From positions 10,888,577 to 10,952,576 of the forward strand of contig JANVCC010000076.1 of assembly GCA_025345505.1 (NCBI GenBank): a stretch of 64,000 nucleotides of DNA. The letters are read 5' to 3'. The notes beneath the pieces were generated by a model. It had not been told where the DNA came from. It did not search any database and saw nothing but the letters and a program-made list of their open reading frames with translations. Position numbers and translations under genes: made by a program. Position 1 is the stretch's first letter. Each line of letters begins with the position of its first letter. Origin of the DNA: Todiramphus chloris collaris. Taxonomy: Eukaryota; Chordata; Aves; Coraciiformes; Alcedinidae. Positions 23,701 to 37,369 of this stretch are shown here, piece by piece.

Positions 23701-26108
23701 GTTCCTACCTCTGCTTCCCAGCTCCACCTTTTCTTTGTACAGCTTCAGTGAGGGAACTGATCAACCTAAGGGGGGGGTGACAGGGATTTCTCTTCCAACC
23801 TCCAGCAGGAATAAACTTTCACAGTTAAAGAAACTGGGCACCCTAGAGGCTGGCATTGTTGCTGAATAGAATCTGCATAACCACACCCCTAAAGCAAGCC
23901 TGCAGTTTTACTCAAATTTGACAGTCAGGATTTATGAAGGCACTCCACTCCTTCCTACACCTTTTCTTGGGATGTGTGTTCCTGCCTCTGCACTGTTCCC
24001 TGCATTATGCCAGCCCAAATGTTTGTGCAGATGGGGAGAGAATGAGGTCACGGAATTGATCTGGTTGGGAAAAAGTGGGAGCCAAAAGAACCTGGGAAGC
24101 CTTCAAGCAAAACAAAATAGAAATGAAAAACAAACAAAACCCACAGCCAAAAATGGCTGCAAAACAGCCAAATGGGAAGCCACAGACTCAGAGTGCATAC
24201 AAGCTGTTACATATCCTTCGTTCAGCCACAGTATTTGCTTAGGACAAATGAGGATAGCACAGGCTTGCAGGTTATTCCAACATTTTAGGGCAGCAGACTT
24301 GCATCTGTAGCTCTGCTCCTTAACACCACCCTATTCTGGAAGGGTGGAGAAGGGAGCTGAAACATCATTCCTCTTTGTCTCACTGCTGCAGCACTTGGCT
24401 TGCTACTTTCTACTTTCTTTGGCATTCTTGTGCACGTTGCTGCAGTGGCGTGGATGGAAATAGTTTCACAGGTTTCAGTGGGAGCTGGACTTAGTGATGT
24501 GTCCTGACCTGAGACCATCATTAAAAATTCAGGGGGAACTTCTGAAGAGATGAGGTTAAAAATTACTCCTGAGCATTTCATGTTCACATGCTTGCTTTTT
24601 TCAAGCACACTGGACTCACTTTTCTGAATTCTACTGAGCTGTCAAACAATTGAAACAGAATGATGCTGTCTTTCTATTCAGCAATATAGTCAGGGTGCCT
24701 AAAAGGAAAATGAACTCTCTTCCTCTGACTACAAGAAAGAGAGACTTACCAATATAAAGTCATATAGAGAGTTGTCCACAGGCTGGAAAGTTGAAACCCT
24801 GAGCTCACCTATTGTATTTCTTGAAAAATAGAGATAAACAGCTCACAGAAGCTGTGATGAAGAAATAAAGATGTATTTCTAACTCTGTTAGGGAAATATG
24901 CTTTTCCAGAGAATACCACATTTTTTCCAGATTCATGGCAAGGGGAGATACAAATTATTCAGGGTCCATTTTTAATTTAGGTCCACCCACAGATATGGTT
25001 ACCAGCATAGAAAGAACTACAGTTTCATATACAATGCCTTGATATATGCATGGAGATTTTGCTTTCTAGATTATCATCTGAATATTTCATGTGGTACTTA
25101 TATTTCATCATAGTTATTTACATATTCATATTATTAAGTATGATGTTATATGAACCAAGGCTTCTTGACTAGACATTTTCTTTTTCACTTGACTGTGCCT
25201 TATATTTTCAAAAACACAGATATCAATTGCTTAATGATCTTTTAGGCAGTTTCTCAGTTAGATGAGGTACTGGGCCTTAGGCAATCTGAATCAATTTCTG
25301 ACTCCAACACTAAAGCCATCTGAGATCTGGTTCTCCCTGTTTTCCATTTTCCTATCTATGTCAGCAATAGCACAGATAAAGTGCTACATTTTAACTACAG
25401 CATCATGGAGACTTGCTCTGAATAATCCTTTCAGGATCCCCTTTGACTGCCTCCAACCTAATCCATACTAATGAGCCCCTGACTAATAGGTACAGGAGAA
25501 ACAAATCAGTAGTACATACACTATTTCTCCCCATAGCAGAATCCTGAGGGCTGTTTCATTAATATGAAATTGAAATTATGGACAGAAAGGAGATAAAAGA
25601 GGAAGAAGGAAACAGCATAAAATACTTCAGAAGATGCAGCTAAAGAAATTCTCTGCCTGGAAATATCACGAGCAGGGAAAGGAGAAGGGGAGTTAAGCAA
25701 TGAAATCAGGGAAGAGGAGTTTGGACATGAGACTTGTGCATGACTTTAATCCTGTCCCCAGTATAGTCAATGAGCAGTTGCTGCAGATTTCTACTAAAAT
25801 AGAACAAAATAGAATACAATAGAACAAAGTTTGTCAAGTGAACTGAAAATTGGGCATGTGTAACCCAAGTTCTTCAGAGATGGATCACATCTGTGCACAA
25901 ACATTAGTAACTGGCAAGAAGGAACAGCCCATCAGCAAAGCAAAAAATGGTCTAACATGAAGTAGAAAAACAGTGAGATAGAAATTATAGCCCAGAAAAG
26001 CCTGCTAGCTACTTTGTTTTCACATATAAAGTTAACCAGTTACTAAAAATGAAGATGTAGCAATCTTACAATACTATGATTCTCAAAAAGCAGGAAAAGT
26101 AGACTTAC

Positions 26109-26149
26109 ATCTCTTGATTGCTGCTCTTATGGATGACAAGGGTCCTTGG
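26109..26149 (-). other. Weak cryptic exon candidate (41 nt)
   Basis: The minus strand has a T-rich run ending ttccttaag followed by 41 nt and the donor AGAT|gtaagt. In phase 0 the segment reads PRTLVIHKSSNQE plus two bases, which could join 18258-18405. The peptide is plausible, but the AAG acceptor is weak and phase 0 does not follow any of the better candidates except the ATG exon near 63.3 kb. It is probably a decoy or a rare alternative exon. Confidence 0.22.
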
Positions 26150-26994
26150 CTTAAGGAATAATAATAAAAAAAAAATATTACAATGTGGTTAATGTCCCAA
26201 AGAAAAAACAACTAAGTAACATCATGCAGAAATTCCCTGTATATTGTAACAGGTTTGCCAAGTGCATTTTCCCCCTAGGTTTTTATCTTACAGAAATTTG
26301 TCAAAATTTCCTGGAGTATACAGCCATACCCAACCCCTTCTAATGAAAACCAGGTTACAGCTTAGCTTCAAGACTGCAAAGACAGAAAGCCAATTATTAA
26401 AACCATTTTTTCCTCTCAGTTCTGTGTGGAAGTTCACATTCTATCTTATTTGATGGGACAACTTGGAGAAGAGCCCACATGGGTGTGTGTATTCTCAGAT
26501 TATAAGCATATAATGACAATACTTTTTGTAAATAAATCTTACACAGCCTGGTAAAAACCACAACACCTTTGCTAAATATTTTTAACAGTTACTTAACAAT
26601 TTATCTTTTCATTCAGTTGAGATTGCATTTTTCAATAATAAATTAGTGGGTGGAGTTAGACAGAAAGACAACATGACCAAAAATTTGTTGATAAACAAGA
26701 ACAGAAAGAAAGAATTTTGCCAACTTGTCTGTTTTCTTGGTAAGACTAAGGTTTCTGATGTCTCTCTTCTGGATGTCTTATTTAACATACATAGCAGTCC
26801 TTACTATTTTTGCAAGTAAAAATCAAAACTAAGTTGGGATTATCATTTCCCAAAACTGTTGCTAATTTAGAGAACATGCTATTAATAACCTGCCACTTGT
26901 ACAAAGCTACGAATTAAAGAAAAAAAACTAACGCACAACTAGTTCAGAAAAGGATTTTAAAAATTTTTTAAAAACAAAACCTGAAAGGAAAAAA

Positions 26995-27122
26995 AGCCAA
27001 ACCCCCACAGAGACAAAAAAAATATTTGAAAACAAAACAAAACCAAGCAAACAAAAACACAACAAAAAAACAAACCAGACAAAAACAAACCAAAACTAAA
27101 CCAAAACCAAACAACCAAAACA
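26995..27122. repeat. A/C-rich low-complexity tract
   Basis: About 125 bp are almost free of T, built from AAAAC, CAAAC and ACCAAA units. On the coding strand it is a T/G-rich tract. Confidence 0.85.
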
Positions 27123-29501
27123 GGTAAAGGACACTTGTTGGTGAGAAGTCTCTGGAAGTTCTGAATAGTCTTTTTAAAGGCTGAAAATAGACTGTATCTG
27201 GTTGAAATTAATACAGTATTACAACAGAAAGTTCTACTAATCAAGGCTTTTCGGGAAAGCTTCTAGCACAGCCTTCATCAGCAGTACAAGAGCAGGAATG
27301 TTAGTACAGGGAGAGCATGAGCATCCTAACACCTCTCTGGCTCTGCCTGCAGCATGCACAACACCAGCCCCGTCAGGGCTCAGTTTACTCCACATGCACT
27401 TCCATGGCAGTTGCTGATGGCCACAATTACTCCAGTGAGATGAAGAACAGGAGGGTTTGGAGGAGAGAAGAAAGAGACAGTCAAAAAGGATGTGGATGAA
27501 AAATATTCTCCCTCTCCGGTCATTCTGAAAACTAATTAAGACTAGAAATGAATGTTGCTCTGACTGAACTGTTTTCTGAAATAGTTTGGCCAGTCTAGGA
27601 TAAACAATGCCTATTTGTCTGGTTTCAGAAACAGTTCAACTGTGGCTTGGCCCCTGTCCACAGAGCTAGCAGAGCTGCATTAGAAAACATTTCTATCAGT
27701 CATATTTCACTGTGCAGAAAAAGATTCTAATTTTCCTCCAAAATGTCACATCATAATACAGCCTTATCTTTAAGAAACACTTTTAGTTGTATGTTCCTCC
27801 CAGATGTACCCCAGACCTTATTTAAGTTGCAAGACTGAAGTCTTTTCCTTCTGGATGTTTCTATTTGAAGCTGTGTTCTTCTGCTTATATTGCTGTGAAT
27901 AACTACAATCTTTAGTGTTTCATTTTTATCATATTTAGTATCAGACAGGAAGGAGACTGAGGTCTGGTAACATGAATCTGAAATCTTCCGGAGTAGCGAA
28001 AACTTTCTATACTCAGAATTCAAGATTTACTTGTGTTTTATAGCAGGAAATTAGGAAATCTATAAAGAGTGCATATTCAAGTAACAGTAAGAATCAAAAG
28101 GAATGAGTTAAGTTCTCTCTTTCACTGGAAAGAGCCCTTTGACACATTGCAATTTGCTTTAGAATCTTGAGGAGCACTTTCAGATAAGAGCAAATATTTA
28201 GGGCTAGAAAACATAGAAGTTATCTTGCAGGCAAAAGTTCAAGTTTCCGTGCAACGTGAGGACCAAAGGGGCAGAGAAAATGATATTAAAATCAAAATGC
28301 AAAGAATAAAGAAGGAAAACCTTTCACAAAACAAACCTCGTGAAGTTGAAGTACGGATATATCAAGAGCAAGGCAGTTCGAGCATGCAACTGTCCCTGTG
28401 ATTTAGAACCCTGGATAACATGGTTCTGTTAGAAAATTTATGAGCTCACAGGCAAAACAAGCTGTTAGCAGATAGATTTTCTTTTCCATTTTCCATTAAC
28501 AGGTCACCCATCAACAACTTTTTGGCAAAGCATGACATTTCCTACCCTCAGGAGAGTTTGATTCACATTCAGTTTACAATTATCTAAGCCCTTTAAAAAC
28601 ATGGAAATGGGAGTGGATGCAGAATTACTATTTTTTTCCATGTAGCCCTGTAAAGGACCTGCAAATTCTGTAACTTTGTTATACAGTAAACCCCAGTAAT
28701 TTAAATAAAATGTTGTTCTTGTGGCAGATGGTGATTTTGCCCATACCTTATGCTGAGCTAACCCTACACAGGCAACAATTTCTGGTCTCTTGTCCTGTCT
28801 TGCAAACAGAGAAGTGATAAGGTTACTAATATCCTCCTCTGCTCTTCAGTTAATGCCACATTTTTTCTCAAGTCATCCAAATAATTAACTTAACCAAATC
28901 AAATGTAATTCTCTTATTTGATGAGCTAGGATCTGCAGCAATTACTGTACTGTATGGAGTCCCTGCCTCTTTCCCATCTCCTCCTCCTCTCCATAAGGCA
29001 CAGCAATGAATTAGAGCACAGAAAAAAGTCCCCACAAATGCACATGTCAAGAAAAAAAAACCAAAGAGGGAAGAAGTTTAATCCTCCAACAGTTACATCA
29101 GAACACCTGAGGTGACAGCATGACAATGACTATCCCCTTAAGGGTGGAGGACAGCAGCTCCTGTGTCATCCTGCAATGGACATAAGCAAAGTCCTGGAAG
29201 AAAACACTGCACACAGCAGGAAGTGTCAGACCATAAAGACTCTCATAAACATCACCTCCAACACTACCCCTATGTTTCCATACCTAATATGGAATAAGTA
29301 ACGATGCAAACTATTAATCTATCTCCTACAGGATTTAACATGCATGAGCGGACAGCCACAGCAGCTCTTCTGACATCTGCACATTTATCCTAGACCTCCC
29401 TCACTGTTAATTTAAAGCACATACTTCATTTCATCTCTAGCTAGGGCAGAAGCTTTGTTGAGTGTCACCTGCCAGCCCTTCAAAAGGGAGAACTAACCCA
29501 C

Positions 29502-29644
29502 CTTTCTCGGGCCCTTTCTGTATCCAAACAAACCGACTCGCTAGGTTGAGAGAGGATCTGTAAGCTGCTGTACCTGCTCTACTAAAAGCAGTTGGGTACT
29601 TTAAGTCAGCAGGAATATGAAAGGGGTCCCATGGGTCACCATTT
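29502..29644 (-). CDS. SH3D19: Candidate SH3D19 5' coding exon (143 nt, DPWDPFHIPADLKYP)
   Basis: This is predicted only from splice sites and an open frame. The acceptor gttctttatctttcag ends right of 29644 and the donor AAAG|gtgggt is at 29501-29500. In the phase that begins after one base it encodes 47 residues, NGDPWDPFHIPADLKYPTAF and on through SLNLASRFVWIQKGPEK, with one trailing base. That base joins in frame to the 43-nt exon (GCT, Ala), and the leading base fits the exon at 53113-53184. I do not recognise this peptide from memory of SH3D19, so it may be lineage-specific, an alternative exon or chance. The surrounding 29.9-30.5 kb is somewhat GC-richer than the rest. Confidence 0.42.
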
Positions 29645-30712
29645 CTGAAAGATAAAGAACCTGGAGTGCTGTGTTTGAAGTTGTTAAACACCTACTCACT
29701 CTTCCTGGCAGGCTTTATTCTGAGTTTCAAGGACAGCTTTTCTAAATACAAACACTTGAGGAAAAACACTTCAAAAGCATATTTTGGGTTTGTGTATTGG
29801 GGAAATAAAATTGCCACAAATGAGACCGAGCAAAGATCTGTAAACTGTTTAGCAGAGTAAAGTGCACTTGCTGTGTATAAACCATGGTCTCTCCCTCATT
29901 ACGGGCTCTGCTCCGACACTTTTACTTGCACTGAGCAGTGTCTCTCTTCAAAGGCAGCTTCAGTGCAGCTGAAGTATTTCTCAAAGACCTGCTCCTGCAG
30001 GGTGACTCCTGACCCAACACAGCAACCCTGTGAGTATCACTCACCTGAACAGTCCCCACACAGCAGAGGAAGGGAGGAGCTGTTGAAGAGAGCTCAAATC
30101 ACACAGGCATTCCAGAGAGAGCAGGTAGGCATTTGTGTGTGCCTGAAGCAGGACAACCTTCAAGGCAGATGCTGGCCGAGCAAAGAGGCCAGGAGGTTCT
30201 GGGCTATCTTTTCATGCATGTGTTTTTTAGCTGTTTCAGGAACAGCAGTGGCTCCAGCCCAGCCAAGGCCACCTCATGGACATGTACCCACCAGCCAGTT
30301 CTGCTGTGGAGCACAAACAGGCAGAAGAGTGCTGGGCTTTACCAGCCTTTGGAGACCCTCTGGAGAGACTGCTCCCTCCTGCCTGTGAGCATAGACCCAT
30401 AGACATTTAGAGGGGTCTCCCACGCTATCTACAGTCTTCTGCCATGTGGGTTGTGGTGCTGCCTGGGATACAAAAGACATTCCAAACTAGACTACTGTCT
30501 CATCATCTCTCCTTCATCCACTTCCACCAGTCTCCATTAGCTTGCATGGGATTCTCAGCAGCAATCAAGCAATCCTCCACAACGCCTGCTCCCTTTATCA
30601 GAAACACCACCTTTGGTTTCTGTATCTAAACTCACATAACAATGAATATTCTACAGCAAAACTGATTGCACTTTTTTCATACATCACTCTAGACATACAC
30701 AAAAGCCTGACT

Positions 30713-30758
30713 GGGGGAGGGGGGGGGGGAGGAGAGAAAAAAAAAAAAAAAAAAGGAA
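30713..30758. repeat. Homopurine tract: G runs followed by an 18-A run
   Basis: 46 bp are pure purine: GGGGGA, eleven G, AGGAGAG, then A at 30737-30754. It is simple sequence that could adopt a triplex or G-rich structure, and it is likely length-variable. Confidence 0.9.
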
Positions 30759-31500
30759 TGATCACTTGTTCTAAAAAATTACTATACTGAAGCATCTGCT
30801 GCAGTCTCAAAACTTATTTTTCATGTCATGTTAAACAAAGCTCGAAGTATCAGTCCTCAGGTTCACACACCCGTGTAGAAGCCTTTTAACATATTTTTTG
30901 TTGCAATCTTATTGACTCTCTTACACACACACAGAGTAAAAAAAAATAGAATGTTGCTATTTTTAATGTCTTGTGACTTCTTGGAATTGTGCACCAGGAG
31001 TTTTTAAATAGCTGATATTGAAATTATCGTGAGGCAAACCACTATTTTTATAAAAGGCATCATATATTTCTCTCACTCGTATACTTCTCATGCCATCTTT
31101 GTAACGGGCAGTGTACTACAGTGTAACATTTCAAAAACTTACTAGAAAACATTATTCCAAACACATAATATTTAAAATGCCACCTAAATGATTTCACTGC
31201 AGATTGAGTCACAGAAAAATGTTAGTAATTATATAGTTAGATTAAGAGTGGTAAAACAGATTAGATTTACCACCACCTTGATAGAGGACCAAAGACAGAC
31301 CAATTAGTTCAACTAAAAAGCTCCCAAAGTTAGGATAGAGGAGGTACAGCTATCCCATCTTGCATGATGTGGATGCAGTAGACAGAATCGTATTAATCCC
31401 ATGGGTTAAGTGAATCTACATTGATAATGTACCCAACAGAGATCAGCCTCTTCAGTGCCTCCACTGCAGAGGACTCCCAGTCCTCCTTCTGATATGTCTA

Positions 31501-31554
31501 AATAGATTACACGATTATATAGATTATATATATGGATTATAATAGATTATATGG
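31501..31554. repeat. AT-rich degenerate tandem repeat
   Basis: Irregular copies of an AGATTATATA/GGATTATAAT-like unit over about 54 bp. Confidence 0.75.
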
Positions 31555-34500
31555 ACTTGAGGTGCGGTTGCCCCATTAGTGTAAGGAAGCAGAGGCTCTG
31601 CAGCCACTACTCCCACCTTCCCCACACTCACCACTTCCCCCATCTCTTGTGTTGGTGCTGACATGGTCACAAGTCTGCTGGATCAGTCATGTGATTTTGC
31701 TAACAAAAAACACGCCCATCCCAAACATCCCAGTTAGTTTCCAGCCAGGCAGGCTGACTGCTCCAGCTGGCTGCAGAGCCGCAAAAGCATCACGGTGACA
31801 CTGGAGCAGTGGTGGGAGTGGACAGCTGAGGAGGCCAGTGGAAATTTTTGGGGTAAGCAGCTCAGCTCACAAAAACAAAGCTTAAATCCATGACTCTGCA
31901 GATAATCTGACAGCAAATCGCCAAATGCTAGCTATGTCTCAGGTCAGCTGTTCTTCTCACCCTTCAGTATCAGTTGATCCACTCTTTGTGTGTGTGTGTT
32001 CTTGTTCTGTTAGTGCTGGTCATCCAGGTTGGCTCACTGCAAGATCAGACAAGTACCAGAAAAAAGCAGCTGGCAGTAGCCTGGCACCACAGTGTCCTCT
32101 CTCTAAAATGAAGATGCACTCTCACGTTCTCTGCTAAATCATGGGGTATTGTCATGGTCCTGCAGGTTAGGAAGAGGAGGCTAATAAAGATCCAATCACC
32201 TAAGAAATTACATTCTTAATAGTACAGATCTGGTGATCTAGGAACTCAGACTCACCCCAGTACAACTTTGCTTCTCTCTTGGGTCCAGCCCCAAAAGAAA
32301 GTAACCCTAAACCAGTAATTAGGTCCAGTGACAATTCAATCCTCATCACTATGCTGAGGATGTCTACTCCTTCATCACTTAATGAATGCTGCAACTGCGA
32401 CCTCCCACTGTCTGGGCAAGCGAGGGTGTAGTTAAGAAGCAGCTACAATCCAGCTGCTCAGCTAATTAAAACAGCTCATGTTGATCAGCATAGGGAAATC
32501 CTTTCAGGAACTGCTCTCTAGCTGTTTCTTCAACCACTTATTACATATTCATGTGCTTGTCACTGTCATACTTGGGGATCATATTTTAACAACTGAACCT
32601 TCAATTTTAAAGCAGAGCACAGGCAGGAAGTCAGGGCAGATAATGTCAGCAAACAATAACATTTCACACTCCTATTCTCAGAGCAAACTAGAAGTCATGA
32701 GCTTGCAACAGCTTCCACACTTAATAGTGTCCAGCTTAGATCTTACAGCTGAAAAACCTCCCAGATTTTTGGTGACTCTGAGTCACTTGGATCACGCACA
32801 CCCTGAATTAACTCCGTCCTGACCCAGAGCTACAGACATGCTAGCTAGAGTTGCCCTAGCATTTTCTTTCACACGCCAACCTGAGCTGAAGGCACCTTGC
32901 CCCTGGAGATGACTGTATGAATATGCCCATTCCAGAAAGGCAAATCCTCAGAGCATGATTCGAGTTATTCTCAGTCTTCACTACATATTGACTGTTTTCA
33001 GCTCCCAAGAAAATATACATTACAAGAATGGAGGCTCTGCTTGTTGAAGAGTTTGGCCCTCCTGTAACATCTAAGAAGATTCTCCTATATGCCATCTACC
33101 AACATTGTTTTGCTCATTGCTGTGATAAGCCACCAGTATGTTTTGATTAAAATTAATAAATAGTATTTATGCTTTATTGACAATTTAACCTTGGTAGTAA
33201 ATATTTCTAGCATTAGAAAGCACCTGTAATTTTAATAATAGCATAATAACAATGTAGCACTGTAAATGTAAATGCAAGTATCACTGAATTGTCATAGTGA
33301 TAATGACAGGGTATTTGGGCCCAGGCAGCAATATATTTAGACACAAAAGTAAGGGTTAAAAAAACTGAAGGGAAGAACCATCTCTTTCAGATAAAACAAC
33401 TTAGCTGTAAACTGCAGCTTCTTCTGATGAAACTTCTTTTACCAATAAAGTCTATGTAGTTTCTGCATCTGCAAATGGAGGAAGATGGCAGTGCCCTATT
33501 TCTGCAGTTAAACAATATGAAACAAAGCTTGTTTCTGAAGAATGGTTCTTTGGCTCAATTATTTGCAGTAACATTTCAGTTAGCAAACCAAAGCCCTCTC
33601 TAGCTACTGACAGGACATTCTGTTTTGCTTCATACATCTCTGTACATCAAATATAATCTGATGGCTGAAGGAGTTCCAGAACCTTTGTAACTGACATCAC
33701 AGATTAATGAAACCTGGTTTAATCACGAAGGATGAGCAGGACAAAGTCATAAAGAAAACCTGTAGATCTGGATCCACATGATTCAGGATAACTATTGTAA
33801 AGTATGGATATTAGATTTTCTTCAAATACCCTGTGTACTTTATAGAACTGTACATAAGTACAGTGTTTAAAGTTATCTTTAAAGTTATGTAAAGAAGGAA
33901 AGTGGTATGTGATTACCCTCATATATCTAGAAGCATTAATAATGATTACTAACAAAACAAGTAACACTTTGCTTTACAAGAGCAAGTATTTTAAATCCTT
34001 ACTAAACCAGTTACCTGCAGATCTGCTAAGAGGAAAAAAATAGGGGATGTGGGGGTTAAACATCCAAAGTAATGAAAGGATGGGTGCATTTGAGCTGGCT
34101 TTTTGAAAAAATAGAGACTGAGAAGCTTAGGAACAGAAACACAACAGTGCATGGCTCCAGAGGATGCATGACCTGGAGGTAAGGGTTCTAGAGGAGAAAG
34201 CCTGGGTGCTTGGCAAGCATATAGACTTCAGAACAGTAATCAAGCCAAGGAAACAAGGTACAGGTGTTTCTTATTTTGCCTATATCTCTTTGTTTCCTGT
34301 GTAAAAATAATCTGTAATGTATAGGCCCGTTTGCTTTAACTATTGTGCATCCTTTGAGGAGGAAACTAGTGTATGTATGAGAAAGGAGTTCCTGGGGAAT
34401 CTTGAGGCATCTTAAGGTCTCCAGCACATAGATAACTGAGTCTCATTTCCAGGGGACAGTACCAAATAGCTTACACACTGAGCAGTTAAGATAGTATCCA

Positions 34501-36607
34501 GATCCTACCTAGTCAGAGATTAACAGTACACAATTCCAGCACTGTATTATAAAAGCCAGCCCTTTGAGAAGCATCCAAAATGTAAAGTTCAACCCCACCC
34601 ACAGAAGTGGGATTACAAGAGGTATTCAATGCTGGTGTGACCTCAGTGCCAAAAAAATCAGCTGAGCACCTTTGAGAATTTCAAAGTATGACAATGGCCA
34701 ATGCTGAACTCTTTGACACGTTTCATCCCACAGCAGTTCCATGCTCCTTTAGACTAATTCAACTTCTTCACAGACCATCTGAGACAAATAAGCAGCACAA
34801 AATGTGCTGGATTTTAAGCTTTATCTGAGTGAGGAAACAGAAGAAATTACCTCATTGTTTTAATGATAGATGTGTGTTGAGAGCAAAGATTTGTGAAGGC
34901 ACAGTCTATAAAACAGATGTATTAATACATATGCATCAAATGTAATGAAATTTTAACTCAGCACTTAAGAACAAAAACCAAAAAAACCAAAAAAACCAAA
35001 ACCCTTTCTAGACTGTAAATGTGAAGCAGAGGCCAAAACATGTGTGTAAGAATATTACAGTCATCCATATAAAGAGACTTACTGTCTTCAAACCAGCCGT
35101 TTATATTTATAAACAAAATAAAATACATCTTTTCAGAAGCTGCAGAAATGCTCATTTTCAGTCCTCCCATATTAAAGCCTCACAGAAGTAAAACTATCTT
35201 CATGAGTGATCACATTGTTTTGACTCACCCAGTTACACCCTACAGTACACGAGGTCCATGAACTTCCAACTGTGGCCCTTACACTGTGCACAGAAACTGT
35301 AAAATAAAATCTCACAACCACACCCTTCACCAGACCAGTCTTTCCAGAGAGTGACCTGCATGCAGCTCAGTCAGCGAAATGGTATGTTTGCCTATACACT
35401 CTTCCTTTGCCCTTCCTCCAAAATCAATCAGACACTTCATTTTCTTCTATACTACAGATATTGACAGAGCTTTTGGTTACACAGTACAGAAAGATGCCTC
35501 AGAAACTTGCACTACATAACAATAAACCATGCATTCATTCATCTGTAGGGCTAAAAATGTTTAGCTCCAAGTTTAAATATGACCTTAAACTGTGGTGCTC
35601 TTCATTCATTCACAAAGTTCCGGCAACTCTCAGATTAAGGTCATCTTTTCCCAAAAGATACTCATCAAAGATTATTTTTCAAGTCTTGTAATTCTGATTC
35701 TACAAGGATGTAGGTAAGGTATAGCATATAGGTAGAGGTAGTATCTTTGTTATCTCAAGTTGGGGAAAAAAACCCCAAATTTTTATAGATGCTCGTATTC
35801 TTTTCCAAGTCTGAAATGCTTCTGTAGTGAAACAGATCTCATTTTAAGCAAGTCACCAAGCAAACATACTACAAGACAAGAGGACAAGTTGATGGTTGGA
35901 TGCGGTGATCTTAGAGATCTTCTCCTACCATGAATATTCTGCGAACTTCCTCTACCCTCAGTCATATATGTTGGGTGTCTTACAACAGTATAAACCTCAA
36001 ATTATATAGCAAATCAGTAAATATTGCAGTCTCTAATGGATGGTTATAGCTTGGAAGAAATAATGACTATCATCACCTTTCCCTACTCAACTAAATGTAG
36101 ATTCAAAAACTTTATAGGACATATTGACCCAGACCTTTCCAAAGCAACATTCATAAGAAATATCTTGTCAAAACATTTCACAGCTGTGGAATTCCATGCT
36201 CCTCCCTAGCATGTAACACATAGCTCTCTCACACGCTCCTCTGTACACTTCAGTCAATGCACCAGATGCCACTAGGTAAATTAGGCAGAGGAAATAAAAG
36301 CCACAAGGTATCAAGTTCAGCTTACAAAGGTGACTGAAAGGACACAAATCAATCAGTGGAGTTACCCTCCTCTCCTAACAACCATTTCATCTCTTACCTC
36401 TGAAGCCTGATCCCAAGTTTAGAATTATTTTTTTTTTTTTAAATCTCCAGTGCAGCTCAAAAGCTCTGGATTCAGATATTTCTCTAACCTTCAGCCTCAG
36501 CAATGTCCTTAACTTCAAAGACAGCAAACTGTTCATGTCCTTCTCAGTCAGCCAACATCTTATCCCCCTCTCCCCTGGCTAAAATGCCTCTGGATCCCCA
36601 GAAGCAG

Positions 36608-37369
36608 TCATAGAATCATAGAATAGTAGGGGCTGGAAGGGACCTCTGGAGATCAAGTCCAACTCCTCTGTCAGAGCAGGACCACCCAGGGCAGCCCACA
36701 CAGGAACATATCCAGGTGGGTTTTGGATTTCTCTAGAGAAGGAGACTCCACAACCTCTCTGGGCAGCCTGTTCCAGGCTCCGTCACCCTCACAGGAAAGA
36801 AATTTTTCCTCATGTTGAGGTGGAACTTCTGTGTTCCGGTTTGTGATCATTGTCCCTTGTGCTATCACAGAGCACAACTGAAAAGAGACTGGTGCCTTCT
36901 ACTTGACACACACCCTTCAGGTATTTGTAAACATTAGTAAGATCTCCTCTCAATCTTCCCTCCTCCAGGCTAAACAGCCCCAGGGCTCTCAGCCTTTCCT
37001 CATAAGAGAGATGTTCCAGTCCCTTCATCATCCTCATAGCCTCTGTTGGACTCTATTGTTTTCCCTGTCCCTTTTGAACTGGGGAGACCAGAACTGGACA
37101 CAATACTCCAGATGTGGTCTTAGTAGGGCAGAGTAGAGGGGGACGAGAACCTCCCTGGACCTACTGGCCACACTCTCCTTTATGCACCCCAGGATACCAG
37201 TGGCCTTCCTGGCCACAAGGTCACATTGCTGTCCCATGGAGAACTTATTGTTCTAGCAGGTCTACCCCTAACCTGTACTGGTGTATGGTGGTGTTCCTCT
37301 CCAGGTGTACACTTGGCCTTGTTGAACTTCATTAGGTTTACCTTTGCCCAGCTCTCCAGTCTGTCCAGA
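36608..37369 (-). mobile_element. CR1 LINE 3' fragment, minus strand
   Basis: This is a 5'-truncated CR1 in the same orientation as the host gene. The forward strand begins with the 3' tip TCATAGAATCATAGAATAG and GGGACCTCTGGAGATCAAGT, then runs back through the ORF2 C-terminus (minus strand: [57 protein letters not shown]) to LDRLESWAKVNLMKFNKAKC. It resembles the 11.25-kb copy closely and is probably the same or a sister subfamily. Frame breaks make it inactive. Confidence 0.93.

Larger units (their letters stand above)
19781..29501 (-). other. Intronic region (9.7 kb)
   Basis: This region is AT-rich with no confirmed exon. It contains the cryptic exon candidates at 20711-20751 and 26109-26149, a three-copy imperfect AGAACAAAAT-like decamer repeat near 25.80-25.83 kb, and an A/C-rich tract at 26.99-27.12 kb. 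A possible old SINE-like patch lies near 25.26-25.47 kb. Nothing else is recognised. Confidence 0.7.

Noticed and set aside
24285-24608. Minus-strand open frame of 107 codons rich in Ser/Thr/Pro
   Set aside because: No usable donor or acceptor lies around it and I recognise no family. It is likely chance.
24750-24782. 33-nt minus-strand segment with good acceptor (ttcaactttccag) and donor (TTG|gtaagt), reading PVDNSLYDFIL
   Set aside because: It is open only in phases that do not fit the supported exon chain, and it is short enough to be a chance pairing of splice-like sites.
29873-30402. Plus-strand open frame of 171 codons in a GC-richer patch
   Set aside because: There is no recognisable domain, splice support or codon pattern, and it overlaps another open frame. 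It is probably chance in less AT-rich DNA.
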